Source of the DNA: Phytoseiulus persimilis
Lineage: Eukaryota; Arthropoda; Arachnida; Mesostigmata; Phytoseiidae
DNA: 64,000 nt
Assembly (NCBI GenBank): GCA_037576195.1
Contig: CM075101.1
Span: 51,522,001-51,586,000, forward strand
Direction of reading: 5' to 3'
Of this stretch, positions 46,602 through 59,445 are shown piece after piece. Each line of letters starts with the position of its first letter. Positions within the stretch are counted from its first letter, which is position 1. Under the pieces are notes generated by a model. The model was not told the origin of the DNA and did not search any database. It saw only the letters and a list, made by a program, of their open reading frames with translations. The translations under genes and the position numbers were made by a program.

Positions 46602-48181
46602 TCAAGTCGTCAATTCCACGGTGATGAAACGTTTCAAGCGATCCAGGTACTGTGAGTACAATTCCACATCGTTGTGACCCGCCCCTTCCACCTGTAGAGA
46701 CGAGGGAAGCGAGACATGAGATATACATCGATGCAGCGAGTAGCCTACAATGATCGTGGGCCAAGGAACAATGATACCAACCCAAAGAGGCTCCACTGGA
46801 CGCGGACACTGTTCGTATATGGCGAGTCCATGGCTAAAATCGATGACCTCATCTTCAGTTCCGTGTATCACGAGAACTGGAGACGATATCTTTGGGATCT
46901 TATCTATTGATGGGAATGCATCGAAAAACCACGTCCGCCTTGTTTGAGGGAACGCTACCCGCATCCCCGACATCAAGGGGGAATGCAACACCACAGCTCC
47001 CACCTGGAATGCAAACGTTCACCCGTAATCGAGAGAAGGCGATCAGAAGACTTGATGATGAATGCCGCAAGTCGGGACTCCCATGGAAGCCTACCTCGTA
47101 ACGACTGGCCAAATCGACCGTGGGAACGGTTCCGATCGACTGTCCGTAGAGAATGATGTTTTCCGGTGAAATGCCGTATCTGAAACAGGATCCGAGTTAT
47201 TCTCCCGGCTCTTCAGGATTGAGCATTTGTCCTGTGACAGGCGGAGTAACCGCCAGGTCGGTTCACTGCGAGATGACCGTCGTCGAAAACATGCCTCGTT
47301 CGGAGAGCCTGCCACGCAGCATCGATATCGGCGTAGAGGTTCTTCTCAGAGGGCTTGCCCGTTGAAACGCCGTAGCCAGAATAGTCGTATGAGAATATGT
47401 TACAGTTGATTCTGCAATGAACAAGTGAAATTTTCTCCAATGGAAGGCAATCTTAATGGGTTAGGGAAAATCTACGCGGAAAGAAACCGAAGCGACCTGC
47501 AACTTCACGAACCTTGTTCCTAATCCTAAGTAAAAAGAGGACATCTGACCGAGGTCGATAGCGTTACCGTGTGAGAAAAGTATCGTGAACCGGGCGTTGG
47601 GAGAACAGCGCACGTGCATGCACGCCATCCGGTTCCCTCTTGATGTCCTGCAAGATGAAGTTTTGGAATACGAATTTCGACAGGAAACATTCCGCTCGAC
47701 TTCTGACACACTGCTTCACGACCGAGAAACGCGGATCACTCTAGAGCGGAATTAGTTCGATTCTGTTTGAGACGAGACCCGCGCTGCGCGATTCCGTCAT
47801 CTTCCGTTCGAGAATTGTCACACCATGTACAGTTATCTTACGGAACACGAGTCAGCGTGGCCTGCAAGCCCCGATCAGCCTTGCGTATCGAGTCACGTTT
47901 CAACCGTATCGGCAATCCCTTACACTGCTATTCTACGCGTCGAACAAATATTAATCAAAGTCTCACCTCGTGTAGAAAACTTCGGTTGTTTCGAGTTCTC
48001 GGAGGGAATACTGCCACTCAGCCCTGTCTGTCAACTCCAGCGTGTATTTCGAGCCGGTTTCATCAGGGACGAATGAATAGGTGGCCTCTGGTGGCAGGAA
48101 AGCCAATTTCGAGGCAATCCTGCCGGGCAACGGAGGACAACAAAAAAGGCAGCACAATTCTGACAGGCTCAGTCCATTCAT
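46602..48181 (-). CDS. ABHD17: ABHD17-type protein depalmitoylase, 6 exons
   Basis: Exons in transcription order: 48181-47967, 47647-47513, 47411-47295, 47179-47095, 47003-46782 and 46691-46602, coding 287 residues, the usual family length. The N-terminus [17 protein letters not shown] carries the cysteine cluster that is palmitoylated and anchors the enzyme to membranes. The alpha/beta hydrolase fold follows with [23 protein letters not shown], the nucleophile elbow YGQSIGTVP, the acid residue in [13 protein letters not shown] and the histidine in EGAGHND. Family members remove palmitate from Ras and synaptic proteins. Intron 3 appears to be GC-AG (donor AG/GCATGT); introns 2 and 5 start GTTCGT and GTTGGT. 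All phases close. Similarity is very strong across the length; which vertebrate paralogue is closest cannot be told. Confidence 0.95.
47180..47294 (-). other. GC-AG intron in the ABHD17 gene
   Basis: On the minus strand the exon ends CGAACGAG and the intron starts GCATGT, ending TTTCAG before ATACGGC. This joins ALRTR to YGISPEN exactly as the family alignment needs; GT donors nearby would break phase. Confidence 0.75.
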
Positions 48182-51100
48182 TTCACGATTTGGTGCCATG
48201 CTCGTCGAGACTACACACGAGATGGCAGTTGGAGAAGCGGCTCCCTGCTGTATAGCTGTCAGCAGGAGGTACGAATCGCTGGAAGACTCTCCTCGAGAAT
48301 ATCCAGCCCGGAACAACACACTGAGGCGATTCGTAATGGTTTGCAGGTTTCCTTTCTCTTCAGTTACCTCACTGTCGCTGTTCGGACATCCACACGACGG
48401 GGCCACTCGTCACTGACGGGCCGAAGACTTCCCCCACTCCCGTAGGATCTGGGTTCCTCAGTCCCGCGACATGATGTCGTCTGACTCGGGGGGCTTGGAG
48501 TCAGTCCGCCGTTATCCGAAACCGGTCTGAGGTACCACGTCGATTGGGGCCGATTAGCCGACAAGTTGCACGACGGCGAACGGAGAAATGCTAGCCTTCG
48601 TAGCTTAGCATCATTGTGAAGACGCGTCGAGTCGTTGAGCCTAGCGGCTACTCTTGATGGTCAATCAACTGTGAGCAGCAGTAACGATCAAGCTTAGACT
48701 GCAGATAGCGATGCTACTGCTGCCGCTGCTTCTTCGTTCCCCAGTACGGTATTTCATCCGGCCGTCCTCGAGCACCGCCGTCGACCAACACGAACCACTC
48801 CTGATAGAAATCTGATTGGGTGCCAGTGGTAGCACTACTGCCGAATGTTTGAATCCTCTGAGCGAAATCCGGCCAGCAGCAGCGGCAGCGGTATGATGCG
48901 GTCGTCCCACAGATTGGACGTACACAGCTAGTTAGCTAGCCAGCCAGCCAACAACACCGCAACCAGCAAACGTAGACGAGAAAGCGGCGGACCTCGGCGG
49001 GGTGATAGTTGCGAGCAGAAGAAGCAGCAGCAGGCAGTCAGCCAAACAACCAACCATCCACTCATTTAGCCACCCAGTCTGCCTGCAGCAGACCAAGCTT
49101 CTTCTTCTGCTCGAGCGTTCCTATATTTTGGCGCCGTTGTCGTATCAATCCTTATGCTATTTTCGGATTCCGGTACTCCCGAAACAGCCCAGCTCAGTCT
49201 CTCGGCACGCTATGAGTACGGGATCTCGGTTTTGGGAGCACCGCGACGGGAACGAGCGGGGACAAAATCCGGGATTCGCGATGAGAATTACGAGTATGAT
49301 TCAGCTGACGATGATCCTTGGCGAGCACGGAACAGGGTCCGGGCGGGCCGATCCCGAAGACCGCAGGTCTGGAGAAACATCGCGCCATCTCTACGATCGC
49401 CTTATAGCGAAGCTCATATTCTTCGAACCACAGCGCTGTCAAAGAGCGGCGACTCGCTTTTTCAGCCTCATTTCTTGAATCTCGTTCTTGATCGGCTGGC
49501 GAGAATAAAGGCGGCTCTGAGCTTCGGCCCGCGGGGAATCCTGTCTCTTCACGCTTGTCGTCTCATGGCGACAGTTCGAGCCCCCCGACGCCGGAAGTCT
49601 GTGCTGTGCTCGATGACTTTTGATTATCAGGTGATCTTCACAAAAGAGAAGAGGACCAAGCAATAGTTTTCTCATACTATCCGATTGATGTGGCTGACCG
49701 CACTGTCATAGCGATGTCCTCGGTGAGTCGATTCCCACTCGCGGCAAGTTGAAAGCGTGTTCTCGTAATCATGGATCGTTGGGATCGCAGACAACTCATG
49801 GAATCGAGTTCCGTCCCTTTCACTTCAGTGGAGACTTGCTCGATCCTCCCGTCTAGCCTTCAAATTCCGAGCCGCAGGTTCTCGTCAGTTTCATAATTAT
49901 CTTCGTTCTCCTCGATAGGGGATGCTGAGGTCTTACGCGGTGCCTGTCAATGTTGAACGAAGTTTGGCATTTGAGTGGGCCGTAGACGCCGGAGTGCGCG
50001 GGGCACTCAATTCACTACCCGCAAAGAATGTGAGCCACGAGTCCACTCGACATATTCGTGAACACTGCCCGATTTTTTGTGTTCTCCGGAACACAAACGA
50101 TGTATGTGAGTTGATTGTTGGTTAAAGCCTGTGCCAAGCTCAGTGGCACATACACTCCAAATGATCACTCACGTCCACCCAGTCTCTCTATGGCAATTCC
50201 GCTCGGACGCTTGAGTCAACTGAGACATTCAGACTGAATCCCCCGATGGAGCGAGGTCTGCCCTAGGGCATCGATGCATCGCGCTTCTCGTTCCTCTTTG
50301 GACCATCACTATGCTCCTCAACACCATGAAGGAACTCAAGTTACAATCTCCAAAAGTTATTCCTAAAATTCGGCTTCCAGCTGACTGACAACAAACAGCT
50401 GGGACACTCATCTTGAGCTCCTCAGTCAGGATTCTTCATCTTGGACTTTCCTCCGAGGGAGCAAACAAGAGGAGGACGGTAGAAGGGAACATCTCAATGC
50501 TTTGAATCATTCTTGCTGACGGAGATCTTCGAGTTCTCTCTGGAAGAGGAGGGATCAGCTAGTGAGCCTGAACAGGGATGGAGAGCATCCCGTCCTTGAA
50601 TATTTGGTACATCAACGAGAAGCTCCGAACCGGGCTTCAAAATGGCATGTCGAAGATCCAGAAACGCCGTCGAGCAGGATTCCTCGCTGAGATAACGGCA
50701 CATAGTCGCCCGCGACTTGACCTCATGTCAGCAGCAATCATCAACCTCATTGTTCTTCCCCTTCGGTTGCGGCAGTTGCACTCGCCTCATTTCGCTCTCT
50801 TCTTCATCTTCCTCCTCCTCGATGGTCTTTCGAAACGAACGTTCGCATTCCGAAGAAGAGCATACCCGCCCCCCATCCCCTTAATCGACAACCTCTATCT
50901 CGACACTGATCTTGCGTATTGGCGCAAAAAGCTGAAAAAAACGGGTGCCTATCAGACATGGGAATCCGGCGGGTGCGGGTGCATATCATTGTAGGCGCAT
51001 CACCCCAAGTGGGACTCGTGGATGAAATTCACCTCGTCGAGGTGAAGCAGCGCGCCTCGCCGAAAGAAAATAGCATTCCTTAATCGACGGAAGGCACCGA

Positions 51101-53304
51101 AAGCCGGCTTTCGATACAGCACCCTACACCCTACATAGTGCCGGCTGCCGGCCAATTCTCCGCTCCTTGAGCGGGCAGATGTCCCTTTAAGAATGCATCC
51201 ATTTGATAAACAAGGATCAGATGATCGGGTCCCGAAAAAACGGGTCTAGGACATTCTTTCGAAAAACATGGAGGCTCAGGGGAGAGAGGAGCAGCAGACG
51301 GAACACAGCCTAAGGGCGCTGCATTTGAAATTTTGAAAGCTCTTGAAAGCCTATGTACTTGGAAGCTTAATGTGGCACACATGTCTGGACAGGCTGTATC
51401 ATTGAGTTATCGACTGACTGACTAGCTATCCAACATGTTTTGTCATCCCGCCTTGGCTCTACACATGAGAGATCGTCTCAGCAGCGTTATCGACTAGGGA
51501 GGGAAGCAGCGACAGCTCGCTCACTAAGTTCGAGTGGGAGATGGAGAGTTGGCTCCGGTCGACGTTCGACTCCTGCGAAGCCATTGATTCCGAGAAGGGT
51601 TATAACCCACAAGATATGAGATTCCAATATTTACATCTGTACCTAGGCGAGGGCCCTCGGGCGTACGTATCGAATTGGACCTCCGCTCAAATCAAGCTGT
51701 CGCTCAAATCCAACTCCCGCTCAAATTCGACTCTCGCTCAAATACGACCACTGCTCAAATCTGCTTCCGCTCAATTCACTGGTAACCGCCTTGGGCGAGT
51801 GATGGAGTTTTTCACTAGATAGTCGGTAGAACTCTGAAACAACAGACCTGCAACTGATAGGGAGATAACGGCAAATCAACAAACGTGCGTACTACGGATG
51901 GATACAGTTCCCCACTGTACGATGTTCTATTATTCTTATATATACTCATCCCTGGAGAGGGATACCGGTAAACGTCTAACGATGGAACACGGCAGTGTTC
52001 CGGTTCAAGTCAAACACCTGACTCGAGTGGGACGCTATACCGAAGACACAGCTTCGTGTATGCGTACTTCCTCAATCGCAAGACATGCTTCAGCCACGAG
52101 CCTATACGATGTATTCTATCAGCGAGGTAGTCGAATTCCAGTTCCATTGCGAGTCTGGACCTCGATGTGACTCCACGGTAGACAAGATCGCGAGCAGTAT
52201 GTAGTATGTGATGGTGGAGAATCAAGATTCGTGTGAGTTCTCACTAGTCGACAGTTGAGCAGTACTCGAGAAGAATGAAGCGACCTGTGAATCCAAATTA
52301 TTCAGGGCCTTGGTTTCGTTGGCTTAAACAGTGCAGCAAATACTCTTCTGGCCGATTGCCTGATTCCGTCCCGAGCGGCTCTCAAGAGCCTTCAACATTT
52401 TGAATAGCGCGCCGTCCGGCTGTTTACCTCTTCGCTGCCCTCCTATCTTTCTCCCTCCCCTGCGTCGCCATGTTTTTCGAAAGAATGACCGTGTCCCGAA
52501 GAAAAAACATGAGATGCACAACCCGGTTTTGCCGGTTGCTGGAGCCGGAATCGAAGATTGGGCGATTCCCCCGACAGAACATGAGCCATAAACTTGCATA
52601 GCGAAATAAGTGATTGAAGTGATCCATCCGGCATCGGAGATCCGAACGCGGCAGGAGCTGGGAAAGATATTCTTAGCATGGGGTTTTGTGGTACCGTGTG
52701 TGGTACTGCTCCCTCTTGCTTCGCAGGAATTTCCGACATGAAAATTCGTTCGATAGGACTCAGTTCCTCGGGCGTCGACCTTGAGATGATGATAATCACG
52801 ATCCATCCATCGGCAAATACAGTGAGGAAGTAATTCATCCAATCGGACAGGATCGGGAGCTTCGGAAAGACTTTTGAGAGGAAACGACCGACTCGGCGGA
52901 CTTCCAGCTCAGCAAGATGGCGACGCCCACCAAAACCAAAGAGGAAAGATAATAATCATTTTGTTGTGACACGGCTCACCGGAGTAACGAACGCGGCACT
53001 CTGAGTCAGTCTGGGTGCTCTCGAGTCAGAGATAAATCGCCAAACAGTCGGCTCTTCGTGTGGTTTCCTCCGGTCGAACTTCGGTGCGAGTGGATGAAAA
53101 AGTTCTGGTTGGAGACCTACAAGTCGATTCTGTACATTGCGCGGTGCCGCGCACTCTTCGTCGCCGTTTCACAGCCAACGGACGTGTCCAGTTTTGTGTC
53201 GCTTGCCCAATAACAGGAATACATAGTGCAGTACACAGCCGACGCTGTGCTGTCTTGTATACATTCCGCACTCAGCTTGAGAACTGCCACACAGCAGCGC
53301 GAAC
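48182..53304. other. gene-poor stretch between ABHD17 and LMAN2
   Basis: No gene is recognised. The region includes CAG/CAGC-rich stretches near 48700-49080, a 170-codon plus-strand frame at 49154-49666 and a 138-codon one at 50578-50994 without known domains, a 17-bp tandem repeat at 51683-51775, a short perfect inverted repeat at 51028-51046, and a minus-strand frame near 52443-52838 starting MNYFLTVFADGW, again unrecognised. The promoters of the two divergently placed genes should be at its ends. Confidence 0.4.
51683..51775 (+). repeat. 17-bp tandem repeat
   Basis: Six units built on CGCTCAAAT start near 51684, 51701, 51718, 51735, 51752 and 51768, with spacings of 16-17 bp and variable last bases. 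It is a simple minisatellite with no evident function. Confidence 0.8.
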
Positions 53305-55391
53305 ATGAGATTGAAGTATTCTTCGACGACAATCGTCGTCTCGGTCCTCGTAGTCGTAATACAGTTGTCCAGCTCGCTGGCTGACGACTATGGCAATAGG
53401 CAGTTCGTCAAGAAAGAACACTCATTGGTGAAACCATACCAAGGCTCAGGAATGAGCATCCCGAACTGGGATTTCACCGGCAGCACCATGGTGAGTGCAT
53501 CCCACTGATTTCCCCGTTTTGTGAATCTCAAACGTGACAACTCCGACTCCAGGGGTTCTTCAAGGGCTAGATACGTGAATCTTGGGGGCAGAGATGTGTC
53601 GGTAGAGTCCTATGTCTAAACTGGGATCCGTGATCTCATGAGTCTCATTTCTGTGGAGCCCAAGTCTCAACGGGGCTCTGAGGGTCCTTTTTCCTGTGAG
53701 GTTGCGAATGAAAAGAACTCGAGCTCAACGATGGCTACGCCAGCTGCATTAGATTTCGGTCGTTAACGAGCGCTGAGAAACTTCGACACCGGGCGCCAGC
53801 AGCGCTGCCACGATCTAAGATCTGGATCGAGTGTCAATCACTTCTGAATATCAACTCCACGGCGTGCAGCGGAAATTTCTCGCGTTTTCAATAATTGCTC
53901 GACGAATGTTGATGAATACCGGTGGTCGGATGAGAAATATGCTTATTCTCTCGCTTCCAGGTATCTTCAAATTATATAAGATTAACGGCAGATATGCAGT
54001 CCCAACAAGGATCGATATGGAACAAGGTAGGTCCGCCGCAGATTTTATTTAGCGGAATCAGGTCAATGATAGGAGCAGCCAAACGTAAATTTCCTCCAGA
54101 CCTCGTGCCGTTGGTGTGGTGCTCGATTCTTTCCTCATCATCCAGCGGAAGACCCACGAGGAAGTATGTTGATTTCAGGTGCCCGTCAATATGTACAATT
54201 GGGAGGTGCAAATCAATTTCAGAGTGCATGGGCACGGGAAGGACCTGTTCGGCGATGGACTCGCCATTTGGTGTGTATGACGTGCCAAGCTACCAAGCAG
54301 GAGGGTTAAATGCAAGTGAACCGCGGATGGCTCAATATTGTCCTTTTGCAGGTACACTAAAGATCCTCTCCAGCCGGGCCCTGTTTTTGGGTCAAAGGAT
54401 CATTTCCAGGGCTTGGCCGTTTTCTTAGATACCTACGCCAATCAGAATGGTCACCATAATCATGGTCACCCTTACGTCTCTGCCATGGTGAATAATGGTT
54501 CTCTCAGCTACGACCATGACAGGTACGTTCATGACATGTTTTTGTTGATGCGGAGTCAGTGCTCACCTCGGAGCATATCGGTGAGCTCTGGCTGAGGTCT
54601 CTTGAGTCCGTCGACTGCTACCCGTACTCATTCTCTCCACAGAGACGGAACTCACACAGAGCTCGCGGGCTGTGAAGCTAAATTCCGCAACAGCGAATCT
54701 GAAACTTCCATTTCGATTCGCTACGAGCAAGATACATTGGTCGTGTCCACGGACATCGTCGGTGAGAGTCGTGAAAACTTCAGAACGTGTTTCCCAATAG
54801 CTCCTTTCAACTCGTTCTGTCGAATCCCCTTGACGAGGAGATCGTTTCTCTCCAGGCAAGAAAGAATGGAAAGAGTGTTTCCGAGTATCGGGTGTTCGGC
54901 TGCCAACAAAGTATCATTTCGGGATATCGGCTGCAACTGGAGAGCTCTCTGACAACCATGATATTTTGAGCATCAAAGTACGTTCGCTCCCGCCTTTGCT
55001 CATTTCTGCCAGTATCGGAACGGGCTCTGAGGAGTTTGAGATTATTATATCATGCCTCTGTTTCCTTCACTGCAGGTTTTCGAGCTCGACGGTAACGACG
55101 CTATAGAAGTCGAGCGAAGAGAGTTCATCACACCACAAGCTGAGCATTTCGCTCCTCACAGAGGTTTGTTTCGGACTCTCGCAACCATTCGTTGACATTC
55201 GTGTGTATATCTGTCAAGAGCTCAATCAACATCTGTTCACAGATCACGTCGATGATCCCTCACCTGGAATGAGTGGAACGAAGTTTTTCTTCGTGATGCT
55301 ATTCTCGATGTTGTTCCTAGTTTGCGCGGGAATAGGAGGTTTCTACTACTACAAGAAACATCAAGAAAACGCCAGGAAGAGGTTCTATTAG
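53305..55391 (+). CDS. LMAN2: VIP36/LMAN2 L-type lectin, 8 exons
   Basis: Exons: 53305-53490, 53961-54026, 54179-54270, 54352-54522, 54643-54761, 54856-54977, 55076-55163 and 55243-55391, total 330 residues with phases closing. A signal peptide (VVSVLVVVIQLSSSLA) is followed by EHSLVKPYQGSGM and WDFTGSTM, the leguminous-type lectin domain with GDGLAIW, GPVFGSKDHFQGLAVFLDTY, VNNGSLSYDHD and the calcium and sugar site region SDNHD. A single membrane helix (FFFVMLFSMLFLVC) and a short cytosolic tail ending KRFY complete it; the tail is the ER-export type of the family. It binds high-mannose glycoproteins cycling between ER, intermediate compartment and Golgi. The last intron starts GTTTGT. Compared with vertebrate VIP36 the stalk is short. 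Confidence 0.95.
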
Positions 55392-55612
55392 TTCGGACCA
55401 CATGGATTGCGAGAGTCAAGAGGATTTTTCCCTTTGCCAACGTCTTGTATTCTTTCTGGATTGAGATCACGTTCGCGGCTGCTTAACTGATCCCGAGAGG
55501 TTTTCTGAACATTCAAGTCAAGTCAAAAGGGAAGAAATAGACGCAAGTCTAGTGCAGCACCTAGGTAATGTTAAGAAGCCATTGTACTATATGAAAGAGA
55601 GCACTTTATATG

Positions 55613-55618
55613 AATAAA
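55613..55618 (+). terminator. poly(A) signal of LMAN2
   Basis: AATAAA lies 222 bp after the LMAN2 stop, in AT-rich sequence, and is the probable polyadenylation signal. Confidence 0.65.
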
Positions 55619-55619
55619 T

Positions 55620-57370
55620 ACATCTTCGAAAGAAAGATTCGATGCTCAGCCGCTCCCCATGAAATTCACTGTTTTGACATGCGTTTCTCTCAGCTCTTCG
55701 TACTCATAGTCAAAGTTCGAAACAAACCGAATCCCGGAGTATATTATTGAGGTCTTCGGTGCCGGCGGTCGGAAAACCTCAGAAGACTGACTTCGGCGTC
55801 ACGGACCGGAAAAGCCTGTTGCGGGGGTACGGGAAGAAGTCACCACGAACAATGTTCCCATCTCGAAATCGATTCGTTCAATGATTGCACGCTATCGTGG
55901 CGAGCCATCGTCACTGTTGCCACCTCTGTTCACAATAGGCTGATAGCTTGCCATGTATCATGACGAAGAGTAGAACGTGACAATAATCGGAAGAAAATAT
56001 TGGATAGCATTCCGAGCTGGTGTTGCTGAGGGTTGGAGATTTTTCGAGTCTGAGGGGTTTTCTGTTTTCTTGCATTTCTTCTGCCAACGTGTCATGAATG
56101 GGTACATTGTCGGGGCTTGCGCGTGTCCTCATCTTCTTCTGACACCGGTCGCCAGCTCGCCGCTCTGGACTCGTGTCGCTGGACAGAGCCACTCGCTTGC
56201 AGAGAAGCGCTGACTCAAATGTTTGGCTTCACCACCGATTGAGGCTGGCAAAAGCGACATCCCTCCCAAGCTTTGGCATTGTCAAGAAACTCTTGGAAGC
56301 ATGCTTGCCGAAAATCGAAAAAAACACAAGAAAAAAGACAGAGTCGACTTTAAAGTTTGAAAAGCTCCTGAATCTGTCGACAGAATTCTATGAAGCCCGC
56401 AGTTCGGGGATTATGTGTTGAATTCTCGGCAAACTTCCGAATTGAGCATGTCACGAACGTCAGCTCGTTATGCCAGAATTAAGGAATCGTTTCGGAAGAT
56501 CGGATGATGTTTGAGCACTGCTCTGCACTCTCACCATCTTCCGTTGGACGATCTGCCTCGTGTAGCAGACGCCCGAACCTCATACCCGAAAGAGCGTTTC
56601 CGGAGAAGTTCCTCTAGATCACTCCGCTGCCGTTCCATCGGAGTGGTCAGAACTAACCCGTGGTACCCGGCCACCCAGCCAGGGACCACTGAGAAAGGGC
56701 AGCCCAGAGAAAAACCGCAAACAGGTGGTTTGGGCGAACGCTCAACGATACGTTCATTCTCTCGAAGAAATGTATGGTTTAGGGTTCCCCATCCCGCTCC
56801 TTCCCACCGACTCCCTACCAACCCGTAGACGATGATCTGGTGGTCAGCCGTCGACCCCGTTGAGAAACACTGTTCCAATGTTATTCCCAATTTGAGGTGG
56901 TCCGAAGGAAGTGTGGGAAATTTCTTTACGACTGTGGCAAAAAAGGAAGCTCGAATCCCGTTCTCAGAGCTGAGGCTCCTTCTCGAGGGATGAGTTGATA
57001 TGTATCGTGATCGGTGACTAGGCACCCAAACGTTCCGTTGATTTCTTCTGCGTATCCTGGCTCGGTACCGCAACTGACCAACGTGATGCTCCTATCTTGT
57101 GGGAGCTCTCATGTTTCTGTGACTCCTCAGACATCGCTCTGAGAGCCATCCATGTACTAAAGAATGGCCGAAACAGCCGAACCGGCGTGAAGTAGTCCGA
57201 AACCCTTCAAGAAACGCAAAGAAGCGCTAAGCCCCCAACCGTCGAAATCCACATCCGGTTCCGTGATCTCAGTACAATTACGTATTTCGATCGAAGAGAT
57301 TCGAAACATGTCGGAAAATGTTCGATGAGAGACCATCGCTCTCTTTTTAGGGCTGTCGCTGAAATTACAG
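55620..57370. other. no recognisable gene; possible hAT-type end
   Basis: A 180-codon minus-strand frame (56531-57073) has no known domain. On the minus strand, near 56872-56850, the sequence CAGTGTTTCTCAACGGGG resembles the terminal inverted repeat of many hAT transposons. No partner end was found, so this is at best a remnant. Confidence 0.35.
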
Positions 57371-59445
57371 ATACCCTCCGTGCTCGATAATTTGATGTCC
57401 GAAAGGATATTTTCTGGATCTCCCGCGATTCCACCATGGCTCCAGTTTGATACAATCGGTGTCGACGGCAGCCAGAATCCCCACCACGCCGTCCCCTACC
57501 CCTCGTGCAACTCGTGGTTGGAGAAATATGTACAACGGGTCAGGTCGTATAACAGGGAAGGGTAAGTGACAGACGAGAACCTCGGATGAATCTCATTAGT
57601 GTTGCCGAGTGCTGCTGCCACGGGCCGTACAGCTCCGAGTGTTGCAGATAGACTCCGGAAAAGTACTCAGGTTAAAGGGACCTCAATGCTAGAGGAAAAT
57701 ACTTCAAGTTTACGAATGATTCTGAGGCTTCGTTATCGTCATTGCACTGCCCATGGAAACACTCGAGTGCTGGTAGAACCGAAATCTGGGCGGTCGTTTT
57801 CATAGAACATCGATCGACTCGTCCTTAACCTCAGTACTTTTCCGAAGTCTAGTTGCAGATCATGAGGCCCAACGCTTTGCTACGGGCGAGCACTCTACCG
57901 CGGGTCACGATATCCTCCAGGTCTTTCCGATATTATCTGTATGCAGTATCTTCAGATGAAGCCTTCCAAATGTTGCTACGTGAGCCGCCTCGAATGTGTT
58001 TGCCTCTTCACGATCAGCGCGAAACCCAAGTATAACTTCTGACGAACCCGTTTTCACTAAGTTCTCTCGATATTACTCGACTTCGGAAGCTTGTAAATAT
58101 CCCGGCTGGCATAATCATGGGATCCTCTGCTGACCAAAGCCGTCTCTGGACTTCTGACGTTCCGCATGATCAGTCATATTATTAAATGGAAGGCAAGCTG
58201 GGCAATGGCCTGACAGCGAAGAATACCTGAGCGCATTCAGTGCAATCATGGATTTCCAACAGCAATCTGGATCAATGGAATGTATCTCCCGCCCATTTGA
58301 AGGCAGACTCCAAGAGCGATGATGCACTTCCCGCAGGCAATGTGACCGAAGCGTGAGGTCATACGCGTGGTAAAATGTGCGCGTACACGCTGTTGGGATA
58401 ATTCAGAGGCGGAGTTATGTCTCGAGACCGGTGCGATACACGAGCAGATTGATGTCCGTGAATTCTCATTGGGATAGGTGACCATATCGCAACGGACGGC
58501 AATGAAACGTTCCTCCGTATATCATGTGATTAGTATCGGATCCAGTGTTGGTTCCACGGGGCTGTTGGAGAATGGATCGGAAAAAAAAGTACGATGTTAA
58601 CGCGAAGATTGACGATGAAGATTGGGTAGAGCTCCAAATGTTGGCGAAATCTCCGAGGATGGCTGGAGAAACAATCTTGCCCGAAGAATCGATGAAAGAT
58701 CTCACAGCTCTCCCCGTGGGATTGGTGGAATCATTTGGAAAGTTTGAGGTAGCCAGCTTTCCTAAGATGTTTGTTGTGGAAATTTACTATCAATCAAAAG
58801 ATGATATGAAGCCACGTCACGAGACCTCCAATATCGAACCATCGAGGATGAGCTGTGAGTTCATACCACTGACCTGAATGAGGTCAACAAGCGAAAGATT
58901 ACTCTTCGGTATGTTAATCCCAACGAAAAATGCTCCTCGGTTCTCGAATCCCTAATTATCACTCTCCGATGTCGCATAGAGCTCCAAGGCCCTTCTCTCA
59001 TGTTGAATGTAGAAGAGACTACTCGCTGACCGCAGCGGCGAACAAATCGAAGAAAAGCCCAACTTGAAACCGACGCAGCATTGGAGTACCTTGCCTCCAC
59101 CTGGCCCCCGACGTCGACGTTCCGACGGCCCGGGCGGACGCCACGGAAAGGCAGAATCAGCGTTCCGTAAAGTCATCATCCGTTCAGGCGCCGTAATGGC
59201 TGCCTGGTTGTATACACGTAACATGGAAAATTTTGCACGCATTAAAAATGTTTCAGAGGCTTTGAAGCTTGGTCGGTCATAGACTTTTTCTTGTTATGGT
59301 TGCTGTCCAAACATAGCAGTTGTCGGCTATGATGGAGTGGTGGACTCATTGTGCCTGAAGGACTTTGCTTGGATCGAATTGGATACAAACAGGCAGGAAC
59401 ACACATTCTCATTGACAGGAGAAAATTATATCCCATCGACTCATG
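57371..59445 (+). CDS. unrecognised multi-exon gene, candidate exons
   Basis: Three exon-like blocks share compatible phases: 57371-57561 (acceptor TTACAG, donor GTAAGT), 58571-58854 (acceptor TTGGAG, donor GTGAGT) and 59320-59445 (acceptor ATAGCAG, donor GTGAGT). Their translations look protein-like: SPAIPPWLQFDTIGVDG in the first, DDEDWVELQMLAKSPRMAGE in the second and DFAWIELDTNRQEHTFSL in the third. I do not recognise the family. Further exons to the left and right are likely, and exons between the blocks may be missing. No membrane segment or signal peptide is visible. It might also be two genes, or part of the myosin-IX 5' end, although the sequences do not resemble that family. Confidence 0.35.
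58130..58480 (-). CDS. possible RING-finger gene piece
   Basis: The minus strand encodes FTTRMTSRFGHIACGKCI (H-x2-C-x2-C, like the centre of a RING finger) and, in another frame 110-150 bp further, SGHCPACLPFNN with the final C-x2-C pair; GT and AG dinucleotides between them could bound a small intron. An upstream C-x-C (ICSCIAP) is not well spaced. It lies opposite an intron of the candidate plus-strand gene. This may be a chance resemblance. Confidence 0.25.

Noticed and set aside
49154..49666. 170-codon plus-strand frame
   Set aside because: Low-complexity, arginine-rich translation without domain or conserved borders; likely chance.
56850..56872. hAT-type terminal repeat as proof of a complete transposon
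   Set aside because: Only one end is visible, with no partner end, target duplication or transposase sequence nearby.
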